Source of the DNA: Pavlovales sp. CCMP2436
Taxonomy: Eukaryota; Haptophyta; Pavlovophyceae; Pavlovales
Length of the DNA: 14,008 bases
Assembly: GCA_026770615.1 (NCBI GenBank)
Contig: MU631313.1
Coordinates: 647,851-661,858 of the forward strand
Direction of reading: 5' to 3'
The position numbers were made by a program, and so were the translations under genes. This document shows positions 1 to 8,726 of the stretch, piece after piece (within the stretch, counting starts at the first letter, position 1; each line of letters begins with the position of its first letter). The notes below the pieces were generated by a model. It searched no databases. It was not told the DNA's origin and was given only the letters and a program-made list of their open reading frames with translations.

Positions 1-772
1 TGCGCGCCTCATGCATCTGCTGCTCCTGGATCGCGTTCTGTGGCGGCGGGAGCTGCGGCTGCTGCGGCGGCGGGCCCGGAGGCTGGATCAGCTGCAGCTT
101 TGGCTTGGGCTCCACCTGCGGCTCCTTCTGCGCCTCGTAGGCCTGCTTGTGCGCGTCCCACGCGGCATACTTGCGCTCGTACTCCGTGCGCGCTTCATGC
201 ATCTGCTGTTCTTGGGTCGCGTTCTGCGGCGGCGGGAGCTGCGGCTGCTGCGGCGGTGGGCCCGGAGGCTGGATCAGCTGCGGCTTGGGCTTGGCCTCCT
301 GCGGCTCCTTCTTATGCGCGTCGTAGGCCTGCTGGTGCGCGTACCACGAGTTGTACTTGCGCTCATATTCTATGAGCGCGTCCTGCATCTGCTGTTCCTG
401 GGTCGCGTTCTGCGGGGGCGGAAGCTGTGGCTGCTGCGGCGGTGGCCCCGGCGGCGGGATCTGCTGCGGCTTGAGCACGGGCTCCTGTGGCGACTTCTGC
501 TGCTGCTGCAGCGGCGGCGGCGGCGGCGCCTGCTGCTGCGGCGGCTGCCCCCCCATCACTTGCGGTGGCCCCGGCGGCCCAGGCGGTCCCGGCGGCGCCC
601 CCACGCCCATCTGCTGCGCCGGGTGCTGGCCGTCGTAGGCCTGCTGGTGCGCGTACCACGCGGCGTACTTGCGCTCGTAGTCCATGCGCGCCTCGTGCAT
701 CTGCTGCTCCTGGATCGCGTTCTGCGGCGGCGGGAGCTGCGGCTGCTGCGGCGGCGGCCCCGGCGGCGGGAT
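1..772 (-). repeat. Four in-frame 138-bp (46-residue) coding repeats
   Basis: Copies lie at 635-772, 323-460 and 137-274, plus a partial copy from 88 to the window edge. Each begins I(P/Q)PPGPPPQQPQL and ends with (Q/K)QAY. The last three start exactly 186 bp apart, while the first is separated by a longer 312-bp step carrying a GAPPGPPGPPGPP linker. Differences between copies include NAI/NAT, YAAW/YNSW, WYAH/WDAH and HQQ/HKQ, so the units are diverged rather than recent perfect duplications. Confidence 0.85.
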
Positions 773-784
773 CAGCTGTGGCAT
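1..784 (-). CDS. Pro/Gln-rich tandem-repeat protein (partial, continues beyond position 1)
   Basis: The minus-strand frame is open from an in-frame stop near 863 to the window edge. The first ATG is at 784-782 and gives 261 residues beginning MPQLIPPPGPPPQQPQ. The protein alternates Pro/Gln blocks with a charged, aromatic block (QEQQM..A...YERKYAAWYAHQQAY). This block recurs four times (see the repeat entry), with a Gly/Pro/Gln linker between copies 1 and 2. Conserved Tyr, Trp and Lys codons with third-position variation between copies show that this is the translated frame; the plus-strand open frame over the same DNA is its antisense shadow. Pro-rich tails with Trp/Tyr repeats occur in KH-domain RNA-binding proteins such as FUBP/KSRP and in splicing factor SF1. 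That likeness is compositional only, and no KH domain is present here. The reading stays open upstream of the ATG to about 860, so this may instead be an internal exon with an acceptor AG in that interval. Function unknown; the rest of the protein lies outside the window. Confidence 0.7.
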   Translation of the reverse strand, partial: MPQLIPPPGPPPQQPQLPPPQNAIQEQQMHEARMDYERKYAAWYAHQQAYDGQHPAQQMGVGAPPGPPGPPGPPQVMGGQPPQQQAPPPPPLQQQQKSPQEPVLKPQQIPPPGPPPQQPQLPPPQNATQEQQMQDALIEYERKYNSWYAHQQAYDAHKKEPQEAKPKPQLIQPPGPPPQQPQLPPPQNATQEQQMHEARTEYERKYAAWDAHKQAYEAQKEPQVEPKPKLQLIQPPGPPPQQPQLPPPQNAIQEQQMHEAR

Positions 785-1316
785 CCCCGGCGGCTCGGCG
801 CGCACCTCCTCGCGTCTCTCGCTCCCCAGCGAAACTTTCGGCCCGTCGCGGATTTTTTTTATTTATTTCATTTTGCCGCGTCGTTGGATGGGACAGCTGG
901 CGGGAGCTGGGACGCAGGGCGTTGCACAAGGTAGATCAAAGCCTGAGCACGAGTAGGGCACACAACCGAGGTTGCACGGTTCAAAAGAATCGAAGGGATC
1001 CCTGATCCCGCCAACAACCTCCCCGCCGACCTCAAAGTTGGATCGGCTCGGGGCTTGGAGAGACGCTCCCCGGTGAGGTGTTCCGAACTTTGAAGCGGGG
1101 GTGGCTGCGCGCGGCCTGCCGGGCCGAGGCGAACCTGGGGTGGACTTTAAAAAAAAGCCGCCGTGCACGCCGAAATTCGCAGCTCTGCTGCCCGAAGGAC
1201 TTGGCGCCGGGGATTCACAGCAAGAGCCGCGACCACAGGCGAAAGACCGAGATCACCGGCCAGCAGACCCGGAGCACATTTGACTTATAGACCTAGGCCG
1301 CCACCAACTGCGCGCC
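785..1316. other. Spacer between divergent genes
   Basis: This stretch separates the minus-strand repeat-protein gene from the plus-strand membrane-protein gene. If both starts are correct it must hold both promoters or 5' UTRs. It contains a T-rich tract at about 852-874 and a short A tract near 1148-1155. I could not recognise a TATA box, an RNA gene or a conserved exon. Several open frames cross it, but none has coding character I can defend. Confidence 0.5.
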
Positions 1317-2685
1317 ATGTCAGACTCGCCGCGCTCGCCGCGCTCCTCATCGCCGCGCGACGAGGCGTCCTACGTCTCTGCGCAGGCCGGCCCGCGCCCG
1401 CCTGGCGTACCCGCGGCGGAGGCACGGAGGCCATTGGTCCCCCACTCCTTCGTTCCGTCAGACATCGAGGCGCCGCGCTATGGCCTGCCGTCGTCGGACT
1501 ACATCAAACGGTACAAGCAGGCGCATGTTCTGGCGCAGCCGACGCAGACCACCGAGGCGAACGGCGCCAGCGAGCCGCGACGCCCCCGGATCAAGAAGCT
1601 CAAGCGCCGCGGCTGGATTGCGGTGCGCGCCCCGCTCGCGTTTGCCGTCTTCGCGCGTCCCCTTTTGGCCAACCCAGGGCTTAGAGCTTGGCAGCGCGCG
1701 CCCGCGACGCAACACGTGGGGCGCGCATGCGTGTACTCCGCGCCTCACCTCCGCCTCGCCAATACGCCATCCGCCTGTACAGCCGCAACGCCCTCAAGAA
1801 CCGCGTCTCATCCGCTTGTCTCCCTCCCCCCCCCGACCCTCCCCCCCCCTTCCCTCCCCCTCCCCCTCGCCAATGTAGGTCGGCCTCTTCGTGTGCGTCC
1901 TCGGGGGCCTCGCGGTGCTCGCGCTCATGTCGATGGCCTCGCTCGCCGTCTACCAGTGCGCACCGCGCAACTCCATCTTCACGCACGAGCCCGGCGCCGC
2001 CGGCCTAGACGCGCCCTGCGTGGCCGTCCCTTCGAACGACAACGGCGAGTGCACTGCGCCAGGTGTGTGGGGCCCCTATGTAAACCGGACAGGCGGCGAG
2101 TGCTGCATGCCCGCCGGCTTCGTGTGCGGCATCGATACCAAGGTCACAGAGGCATGTGGGCGGGGCACGGCGCGCGTGGGCAAGTGGATTGGCCAGGGGC
2201 CCGGGGAGCGGATGTGCTGCCACCCGGAGGGGCTTAGCGCGTCCGCGCTGACCCTGCTCAAGCTAAGCTCCGAGCTCAAGGCTCTGCAGGACCAAGCGAC
2301 CGACCACATCCAGCATGGCTTCCACGCCGAGGACCTCGACACGGTCTCCACCCAGCTCGACGCGCTCACCGCCTCCCTCACCGCCGCCCTCGAGGAGCTC
2401 CCCCGCACCATCGAGCTCGTCACCACCGCTAAGGCCCTCGCCATCGGCGCCATCACCAAGCGTGAGGCCGATGAGGCTGCCGCCGCCGAGCGCGCCAAGC
2501 AGGAGGCTCTTCGCAATGCGCGCGAGATCCGCGCGGCCGAAGAGGCGGTCATCGCCGCCAAGGCGGCTAGGCGTGAGGCTGAGCTCGCGGCTATCGCCGC
2601 CGCAGCGGCCAAGAGGCAGGCAGACAGGGACGCCGCCGTTGCCGCCAACGCCACCACGACCAACGGTACAACGGCGACCCCGTGA
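1317..2685 (+). CDS. Single-pass membrane protein, Cys-rich with C-terminal Ala-rich helix (two exons)
   Basis: Two exons, 1317-1622 and 1879-2685, join in phase 0 to give 370 residues. The ATG at 1317 is the first after an in-frame TGA at 1281 and has G at -3. Residues 1-60 are Ser/Pro/Arg-rich and probably disordered. Basic residues (RIKKLKRRGW, 91-100) precede a hydrophobic segment at about 101-126 that spans the exon junction, predicting a type II membrane protein with a cytosolic N-terminus. Residues 129-216 hold nine cysteines (129, 149, 160, 177, 178, 185, 195, 215, 216), including a repeated CCxPxG motif, and an N-glycosylation site (NRT, 171-173). Residues 222-290 look helical, and 295-355 form a long Ala/Glu/Lys/Arg helix likely to be a coiled coil. 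The C-terminal TTNGTTATP tail has further N-x-T sites. I recognise no family. The reconstruction rests on frame agreement, the membrane segment restored by splicing, and the splice signals. Confidence 0.8.
1623..1878 (+). other. Spliceosomal intron of the membrane-protein gene
   Basis: The 256-bp intron runs from GCG|GTGCGC to CAATGTAG|GTCGGC. A C-dominated polypyrimidine tract of more than 50 bases (about 1818-1870) precedes the AG. Removal joins GWIA to VGLFVCVLGG in phase 0, rebuilding a continuous hydrophobic segment. Read through, the exon 1 frame becomes Arg/Pro-rich noise, which supports splicing. Confidence 0.8.
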
Positions 2686-3182
2686 GCAGGGCGGTTGACC
2701 TGCGCGGTCCCGCTGCGCACCGATGCGGCGCCAGGTGAGCACGCGCGCGCGCACATCTGCCAGCGCAGCGCCGGGTGGGTGACAGCATGTGCAACGAGCG
2801 AGTGACGGGAGACATACTGAGTGAGCAACGTGCAAGCGGCGCGCGCCGTCGCCGTGTCAGTCGTCGAGGTCTATGCAGCCTGCAGGGCCGGTGCTGTGAA
2901 GCAGCAAGCGGCCATATACTTATGTATATAGCGCGTGGCCTTCGAGTTCAGGCCGCCTACGATAATATTCTTATTAGATTTAGCTGAACGGAATAAATGA
3001 CAGCGACTTGTAACTTTAGATCAATTAAATATTAACTTATTTTGTTTTGGGCTTAATTTCTGTTAAAGAACTTAACTAGTACTCTACTAGTAGTTGTCTC
3101 TAAACGGATAATCATGCAATCATGGTAAAATGATATCATATTCATAACTTTGAAGAGACGGGACTTAAAAATAACGAATTGG
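2686..3182. other. Probable 3' UTR followed by AT-rich spacer
   Basis: The first part (to about 2940) is GC-rich and holds no convincing coding frame; it probably belongs to the 3' UTR of the preceding gene. From about 2950 to 3180 the base composition turns AT-rich. I see no RNA gene or repeat here. Confidence 0.45.
2992..2997 (+). promoter_or_regulatory. Candidate polyadenylation signal AATAAA
   Basis: A canonical AATAAA lies about 300 bases after the stop of the membrane-protein gene, at the entry to an AT-rich stretch. Many algae do not rely on this hexamer, so the assignment is tentative. Confidence 0.3.
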
Positions 3183-3212
3183 GGCTCCAGCTCCGATCAT
3201 GGCCAGCCAGTA
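3183..3212 (+). repeat. 30-bp inverted-repeat partner A
   Basis: This 30-mer (starting GGCTCCAGCTCCGATCATGG) recurs at 10767-10796 on the opposite strand with one mismatch. The two copies enclose the retroelement and its adjacent repeat. The similarity does not extend clearly beyond the 30 bases. Confidence 0.75.
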
Positions 3213-3766
3213 CATGTGTATTTCGGTTTTTTATGTGTCTGGCGAGCCGGAGGCGCCCAGCCGGCAGGCCCCCTCGCCGGGAGGTGAAACATTTTTTAGG
3301 GTCTATTTTAGCCATTTTTAGACCGTTTAGCTCGTGTAATAGTGCAGTCCAGTCCGCCTTCTGTATCCCCTTGGCGGCAACCCGCGCGAATAGCCTTGGT
3401 GGAGGGTAGGAGGCAAGGCGTTTGCTCACCAACGCACTCATTCCCCATCCACCGAGAGCTCGCGCGCGACCAGCGACGCGTACGCCAAGGGTCCCGCGTC
3501 CGTTAGAGGCGTCTCGGCTGGGGTCCTCGAGCGTCTAGGCGGGACCGCTCGCGGACACTTGCGCTCAATCACGCGGCGACCTGCGCGAGCACATGCGCTC
3601 GCCGCGCGTAAGGCGGGCCGGGCGGCCAAGCATCAAACTGCGGTCTGCACGCAGCATGGAGCACGGCTCTTTGTGCCTCGTCGGCCGCGCACGAGCGCGT
3701 GGGCAAGATGTGCGGACGCGTAGAACGGACGCAGGGTGCACGCATGTTCTCCAGCGGACGGCTGAT
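3213..3766. other. GC-rich region without a convincing gene
   Basis: An open frame on the minus strand (3441-3142, 99 residues) has unusually protein-like content (ADWTALLHELNGLKMAKIDP) but no start context, homology or neighbour to support it. The rest, to 3766, is GC-rich with several overlapping Arg/Ala-rich frames typical of chance openness. No RNA gene was recognised. Confidence 0.4.
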
Positions 3767-4048
3767 AGTGTGTGTGCGTGTAAATTTCTAGTTATACGTC
3801 CGCCCCCGAATGGTTCTGAAACCCGAACCAGAGCGTTGAAAAACACTCGGATCCGGGGAACTTTCCGAGCACACCGGATACCGTCCCCACCGCTGAGTCT
3901 GATCAACAAAACGCCAATCGACGCTGCTCGACTGATTTGCTGCTGACCGAACTCCTCTGCATCTCGAGCGCTCGAGCTGCCGCACGCCTGCGCACGCGAC
4001 AATCCTATAGCGCCATAACACAGACAACTATACTCCGACGGCCATTAT
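3767..4048 (-). repeat. Dispersed repeat, copy A (SINE-like or retroelement 3' tail)
   Basis: The minus strand is homologous to 12228-12504 on the plus strand. Shared blocks in the same order include GTGCGCAGGCG, TGATCAG, the 16-mer GGTGGGGACGGTATCC (3876-3891), GATCCGAGTGTT, and a terminal CTAGAAATTTACAC followed by CA repeats. The copy sits directly downstream of the 3' end of the minus-strand retroelement, so it may be that element's 3' UTR ending in a short CA tail, or an independent SINE. A perfect 14-bp palindrome, CTCGAGCGCTCGAG, lies at 3963-3976. Outer limits are approximate. Confidence 0.75.
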
Positions 4049-4116
4049 CCCACGGTGTGATTCTTGTCCACGAGGAGCAGGAACCACAAAGTGGGAGGCT
4101 TTTGCTGGGGCCTGGT

Positions 4117-4974
4117 CTACCCCACTCCTTCTCTGGAGTGGGCCTCAGGCTCAGTGGTTTTGGGGTTTGGTTCAGGGCATTTTTCTTCCCAATTGCGTAT
4201 CTGGCGCGCCTTCTTTTTGTGCTGTTGGATGGATTCTGGGCTTGCTGGCTCCTGTTTGCGTTTGGATGAGCGCATCACACGTTGAGGTATGGCCACGTAT
4301 TGTATGGTGGGTATGGCCGGTGCTGGTGGCAGTGGGGGGGTGGCTGGGGCCGACTTCTGTGGCTCGGCAGGATTGCCCTGGCTCGGTGTGCGCTTGCGGG
4401 GCGCGGCTAGGGTTGATTTTGGGCTCGCTGGCTCCTGTTTGGGTTTGGGGCGTTTGTCACTAGCGGCTTGGTGTACTGTTGCCTGGTTGGCATCGGGGGC
4501 CCTTTTGGACGCTGAGCGCGTCATGCGCGAGTTTGTGGCAGGTTTGTCCGGGCTCATTGGGCGGGCGCATGGATGAGCTGGTACGGTGGCCTCGTATTCT
4601 ATGGGTGTAGCCGATGCTGGCGGCGCTAGAGGAGTGGCTGGAGGCGGCCTCTGCTGCGGGGCAGGCTTGGCCTGGCTCAATGCGCGTTTGCCTGGCGGGC
4701 TTGATGTGGCCTCGTGTTGTGTAGCGGGTAGGGTCCTTGCTGGTGGCGTTGGAGGCATGTTTGGTGGTGTGGCCTCGTGTTGTGCAGCGGGTAGGGCCCG
4801 TGCTGGTGGCATGTTTGGTGTCGGGTTCTGCGGAGTGGCCGGGATGTCCGGGCCTCGCAAGCGCTTGTGTGGCTCTGCTCGTATGGCCTGGAGAGGTACC
4901 GCGGGTAGCGGGTAGGCGCAGTGCGGCGTTGTCCGCGCGGGCGGCGGGGGGGTGGGCGTTCGCTGCCGTTTTTT
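4117..4974 (-). pseudogene. Retroelement Pro/Ala/Lys-rich repetitive tail
   Basis: From the A run at 4969-4975, the -1 register stays open for about 285 codons to a stop at 4117. It encodes a low-complexity, probably disordered basic tail with internal repeats: NMPPARALPAAQHEAT / NMPPTPPARTLPATQHEAT, and a longer unit seen as KRALSQAKPAPQQRPPPATP / KRTPSQGNPAEPQKSAPATP, each followed by a PPA..(A/I)PT or PPAS block and a (E/Q)Y(E/V)A motif. KQEPASP occurs twice. The long open frame despite damage elsewhere suggests that it was translated in the active element. Its function is unknown, though a basic tail could bind RNA or DNA. Confidence 0.65.
4968..4974 (-). promoter_or_regulatory. Candidate -1 ribosomal frameshift heptamer A_AAA_AAC
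   Basis: On the minus strand the upstream frame reads GAA AAA AAC GGC. The heptamer A AAA AAC is in the exact X XXY YYZ register, and a -1 slip gives AAA AAA CGG, entering the long Pro-rich frame. An ordinary one-base indel in the A run would look the same in a decayed copy. Confidence 0.35.
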
Positions 4975-5869
4975 TCCCGCGGGTGTGGTTGCCCCCACCT
5001 GCGTCTTTTCTTTTCTGCCCTCTCGGCCGCCTGTGCGACCCACCAGGCCATCTTGAACTTTTTCGCGTCGTATATGGAGATCTTATCCTTGGTTGTCGCA
5101 GCGGATGCCTCGATTGCGGCTTCGCGCAGGTTATGCATTTTGAGGCTATGGTGTAGAAGCGTGAAGCTTAAAGCGCCGTGCTTTGGGGGGTCTCCCTCGC
5201 TGTCTTTCGCGAGCTCTTCCTTGATGCTCATACCGACCCGTCCGGTGTAGTAATCCGGCCTAGCGATCATGTGTGTTGCCACTCTTTTTGATTTTGGGAT
5301 CCCCTGTCGTGGTGCCAGCTCGGTGCAGAGTGCGTCGTGGAGACCTTGGCGGAGCTCGGCCGTTGACGGACACTCGTGGTACAGGTGGTGTTTGGTATCA
5401 GATGGACCGGGTGCCCTACACAGGGGGCAGGAGGTGCTTATTTTCTCAGGCTTCCAGTCTATTGTTATCTCAATTGAGGCCATCGGCGGTGTGGTAGTGT
5501 GGTCCTGGGCCCATTCCTCTGCCCACTCTGCGTTGTGGCGGTCTGACCCGAGGACTAATCTGGCCATGTGTTTGGTGTACTTTTCCGGGTACCTTCGGCC
5601 CCTGCCGCTAGGTAGGCGCAGTGCCGCCGTGCTCTCTTTTGACCATATGGCTTCTACATTGGCCATCCGTCCTGTACCCGGTGCCTGTTTGACGGGGCCT
5701 CTCTACTCCAGTCGGTTCCTTGTGACCCTATCTATTACGGCGTATCGTGCCACTCGCTGGTCGGATGTGATGATGTCACCGGTCGCTGCGGCCGCGATTG
5801 CCCATTTGTGGGCTGTGAGTGTGTTTGGAGTGAGCTGTACTGTGGCGGCTTGCCGGCGGACTGCCACTG
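4975..5869 (-). pseudogene. Retroelement C-terminal region with CCHC zinc finger
   Basis: The frame gives QAATVQLTPNTLTAHKWAIA and RVARYAVIDRVTRNRLE, then an in-frame TAG (5703-5705). It continues with TKHMARLVLGSDRHNAEWAE and the finger CPLCRAPGPSDTKHHLYHEC (about 5370-5429), a C-x2-C-x10-H-x4-C array of the kind found after RT or RNase H in many LINEs. A Lys/Arg-rich helix (ERAEKKRRRWGQ) follows near 5000. The finger is assumed to help bind nucleic acid, as in relatives. The frame then runs into a seven-A stretch, where the next coding register begins. Confidence 0.8.
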
Positions 5870-6540
5870 CCTTTGACCCTCCAGTCGCTCAGTGCGTTTT
5901 GTACGAGTTTTATGATGTCTCTGGGTTGTTGGTGTGGAGGCAGCTCATCCTGTGGTCTGTGCTGCCGGTCCGCTTTGGGGATGAAGAGCCGTGTGACTTT
6001 CCTGAGCGCGTCTGCTGTCACCACTCTGGCTTGTGAGGCGGCATCGTACCGCACAGCCCCACGGTTGCTCAGGATTTTGGCGACGTCATCATCCGATTCG
6101 GTGTGAGCCTTAGTATAGGTCACGATTCTGATGCGTTCCGCTGCCTCGTCCCGTTGTTTGAGGGTTAGTAGGCGGTAGAAGTGAGGGTTTGCGTCGTAGC
6201 TTGAGGGGTCCCGTAGCCCGTGTGGAGGGGGGCGGGGGTCACGGTTCCGTTCGTGCCAGGCGAGGCGTTTAACGCTTGTGTCGTGGTCCCATTCTATGTG
6301 TAAGAAAGGTTCGTGGGCCAGGGCCTGTAGGGCAAGTGTGACTGCATTGCATTCTGCGTTGACAACCGTTTGGTCTCCTGTGAAGGTGCAGGTTAGGATA
6401 TGTGCCTCTGGGGTGGGTGCATCGTTGCTGGTTTGGCCTGAGGGAAGTGCGTAGAAGCATGCTGCACCAGCTGCTCGCGCCGGTCCGCTTCCTTCGGGTT
6501 TGATAAATGAGCCGTCGACCTTAACGTGGTAGCTGCACCG
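5870..6540 (-). pseudogene. Retroelement RNase H domain
   Basis: Immediately after the TGA that ends the reverse transcriptase frame, the same frame gives YHVKVDGSFIKPEG (first Asp at 6514-6516), VVNAECNAVTLALQAL (Glu at 6352-6354), LHIEWDHDTSVKRL (third Asp, 6286-6288 or 6280-6282) and YTKAHTESDDDVAKILSNRG (His at 6103-6105), then RYDAAS. This is the D-E-D-H order of retroelement ribonuclease H. The frame is lost near 5875, where the protein continues one register over. The domain would degrade the RNA strand of the RNA-DNA hybrid, and all its active residues appear present. Confidence 0.85.
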
Positions 6541-8723
6541 TCACGGTTTTTCCGCCGTCGGTGGTTGATGTCTAAGCGCGTGGATAAGTGTCGTGTGGCG
6601 CGTCCCGAACCTATAGCACATGGGTCCACCAATTGCCGATGTTAGTGCGGGCAGGATTGCCCTGAGGATATTGGTTTGCCTCTTGTGCGTGAGTTTCTTA
6701 AACACTGGCAGGTACTCTTCTGTGAATAGGGCCTCTGCCGCTGTCGCCACCGTTGCGGCATCCGCATTTGCTGTAAGGGCGTTACGAATTCGGATGAGCC
6801 TGTCCCGTATGTTGGTGCCGCCTGTTCGGAGTATATCCTCTTCGGCTTCAATTAATGCTTCTAGATCTTTGTCCATGTCACTGGCAGTGGGGGGATTGCC
6901 GCTAATGCGCTGTTGTGCCATATTGAGTACGGTTCCGGCACTCATCGCCGCTATGGAGGCCGCTGACACCAGGGGTTTGGTACCCTGGCCTGGCCATAGA
7001 AGGGCGGGGGCAAGTTCGCCCATAGGTGTCGAGTGCAGGCATGCATAATTCTTGAATAAATCCCACGTCTCCTCTCCCGGGGGTGCCTCGTCTAGGCCTC
7101 TGATTGCCCCTCTTGCCGTAGGCATGGTCCGTGCCTTGGCTTGTTGGAAGGCCCCGTTTTGTACGACGCTCAGTGCGTGTGCTGCTAGAGCATGGGTTGC
7201 GGATTCCTCAGGGGATATTAGCAAGCGCAGCATGGCGGTCACTTTTTCGCCCGCGTTTTGTGCGCGTGGGTCGATCATTCCTAGGCCGTCGCGTTCTGAC
7301 GGGCCACACAGGCGCTCTCGTGCTACATGAGTACCTAGTGTGCATCGGAGGCGTGTAGCCTCGACTGTGGCTGTGAGCATCGTGTTTAGGAATGCCTCTG
7401 ATAGGTCTGATGCCCCCATATAATATGGCAGTATTGATGCTGCGTCGTGTTGAGAGAGCTTGGCAACCCAGAGGGTGTGGCAAGCCCCCTTGTTCGAGGC
7501 GAGATGAACTTTCCCCATGGCTTGTGCTAGTTTAATCCGGAGCTTGCGTTCCTGGGCCTCCCAATTGCCATTGATGGGGAGGAGGTGTCCCAGGTACTCA
7601 AACGTTTTGTCGTGTGGTGTCTGGGGGACCTCAATGTGTAAGGCGCCTATTTCCCTTGACGGCAGGCAGATGCAAGTTTTCTGAATGGGGTTGCCTCGGT
7701 CGTCGCTGACTGTCTCTATTGGTAGATTGGGCCCCCAATTTGTTTGCAGCTTGGGTAGAATTGAGGTGTGGTAGCATTTTTTGGCGTTTAATTCCATCGT
7801 GTACGCCGCGAGGAAGCGGTCTGCTATCCCTATCATGGCCTGGGCTGCACACGCGTTGTCTGCAAAGAGTGCTAGATCGTCCATGTACGCTTGGTATTTT
7901 AGTGGGGTGCACAGTTTCCTGTGGGTGTGGCCTGGTAGCGGGGTCGGTTGGTAGCCGCCAGGATGCTTGTCCAGCTGTCGGTGGAGCATATTCATAAATA
8001 AGCAGTAGGTGATCGGGCTCAGGGGGCAGCCTTGCTTGCAGCCCATTGTGGTATAGACATGGTCCTTTGATCTTCCGTACTGTGTTCGCACGGTGGCCCC
8101 GGTGCATGTTTGGAGCATGCGTACTCGTCGTATAGTCTCGGCTGGGTAGCCGTGGAGTTCCATGGCTTCCCACAGTGCGTATCGTGGGACGGCGTCAAAA
8201 GCTTTTTGAATATCGCACGTTATGATGTGTAGTTCTCTTCCTGCCGCCGTGGCCTCCGCTATGGCCGCAGCCATCACTGCTACGTGATCCGCCGCTCTGC
8301 CGTTCTTTCTGGCCGCGAGCTGTTGTTCCGATAGGAGTTCCATCCAACCCGCAGCGCCTAGTAGTTGGCCCGCGATGAATGCTGCGGGGAGCTTATAAAT
8401 GACGCTCTGGAGGGCGAGGCCCCTATAGTTTGACAGTTTGGAGGGGTCGCCCTTCTTGTAGAAGTAGACATTTCCGACGCGCCTAGTTGGGTTGGCAGGT
8501 TCTTTTCTTTAAGCGTGGTATTCAGAACGTTTGTGAGAAGGGTGTGTAGTTCGCCTTCCGTGTCGGCTTGGAGCAGTAATTTTAGAGCTAGATATTGGAC
8601 TCCATCCATCCCTGGTGCACTGCGTGCCTTACTGGCAGTAATTAGGCGGACGAGGTCATTTACAGTAGCAAGTGCTTCGGCGTTTGTTTTTTCTCTTGGC
8701 GTCCAGCGTGATGTCAGGTCATG
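6541..8723 (-). pseudogene. Retroelement reverse transcriptase domain
   Basis: The first part (8723 to about 8490) gives SAPGMDGVQYLALKLLLQAD, a typical start of the fingers. A one-base shift near 8490, beside AAAGAAAAGAA, leads to an open frame down to 6541. This carries RVGNVYFYKKGDPSKLSNYRG, motif A CDIQKAFDAVP (Asp near 8214), motif B GCKQGCPLSPITYCLF and motif C YMDD at 7876-7887. Then follow the MELNAKKCYH and EYLGHLLP strands and a thumb-like helical region. All catalytic aspartates are kept. The frame stops at a TGA (6541-6543), after which the RNase H reads on in the same frame. A start at the ATG at 8343 would lack the fingers, so that ATG is not the true start. Confidence 0.92.
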
Positions 8724-8726
8724 CTA

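Noticed and set aside
363..929. An Ala-rich minus-strand frame beginning in the spacer
   Set aside because: It lies in another register of the repeat gene, with poly-Ala from GCN repeats. The neighbouring frame has better conserved repeat residues and runs through the window edge.
11..934. A 307-residue Arg/Leu-rich open frame on the plus strand
   Set aside because: It is codon-aligned antisense to the Pro/Gln repeat protein. The Pro, Gln and Ala codons of the real frame read as Arg, Leu and Cys here, so the openness is a by-product.
1317..2237. A 306-residue unspliced continuation of the first exon
   Set aside because: After 1622 it becomes Pro/Arg/Leu noise over a C-rich tract, while splicing at consensus sites joins a complete membrane segment in phase.
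4064..5250. Several plus-strand open frames of about 75-140 residues opposite the retroelement
   Set aside because: They are antisense to the Pro-rich tail and finger region and show no domain of their own.
8343..8345. ATG at 8343 as the start of a free-standing reverse transcriptase
   Set aside because: The same frame continues upstream with the YKKGDPSKLSNYRG finger motif, so the ATG is internal.
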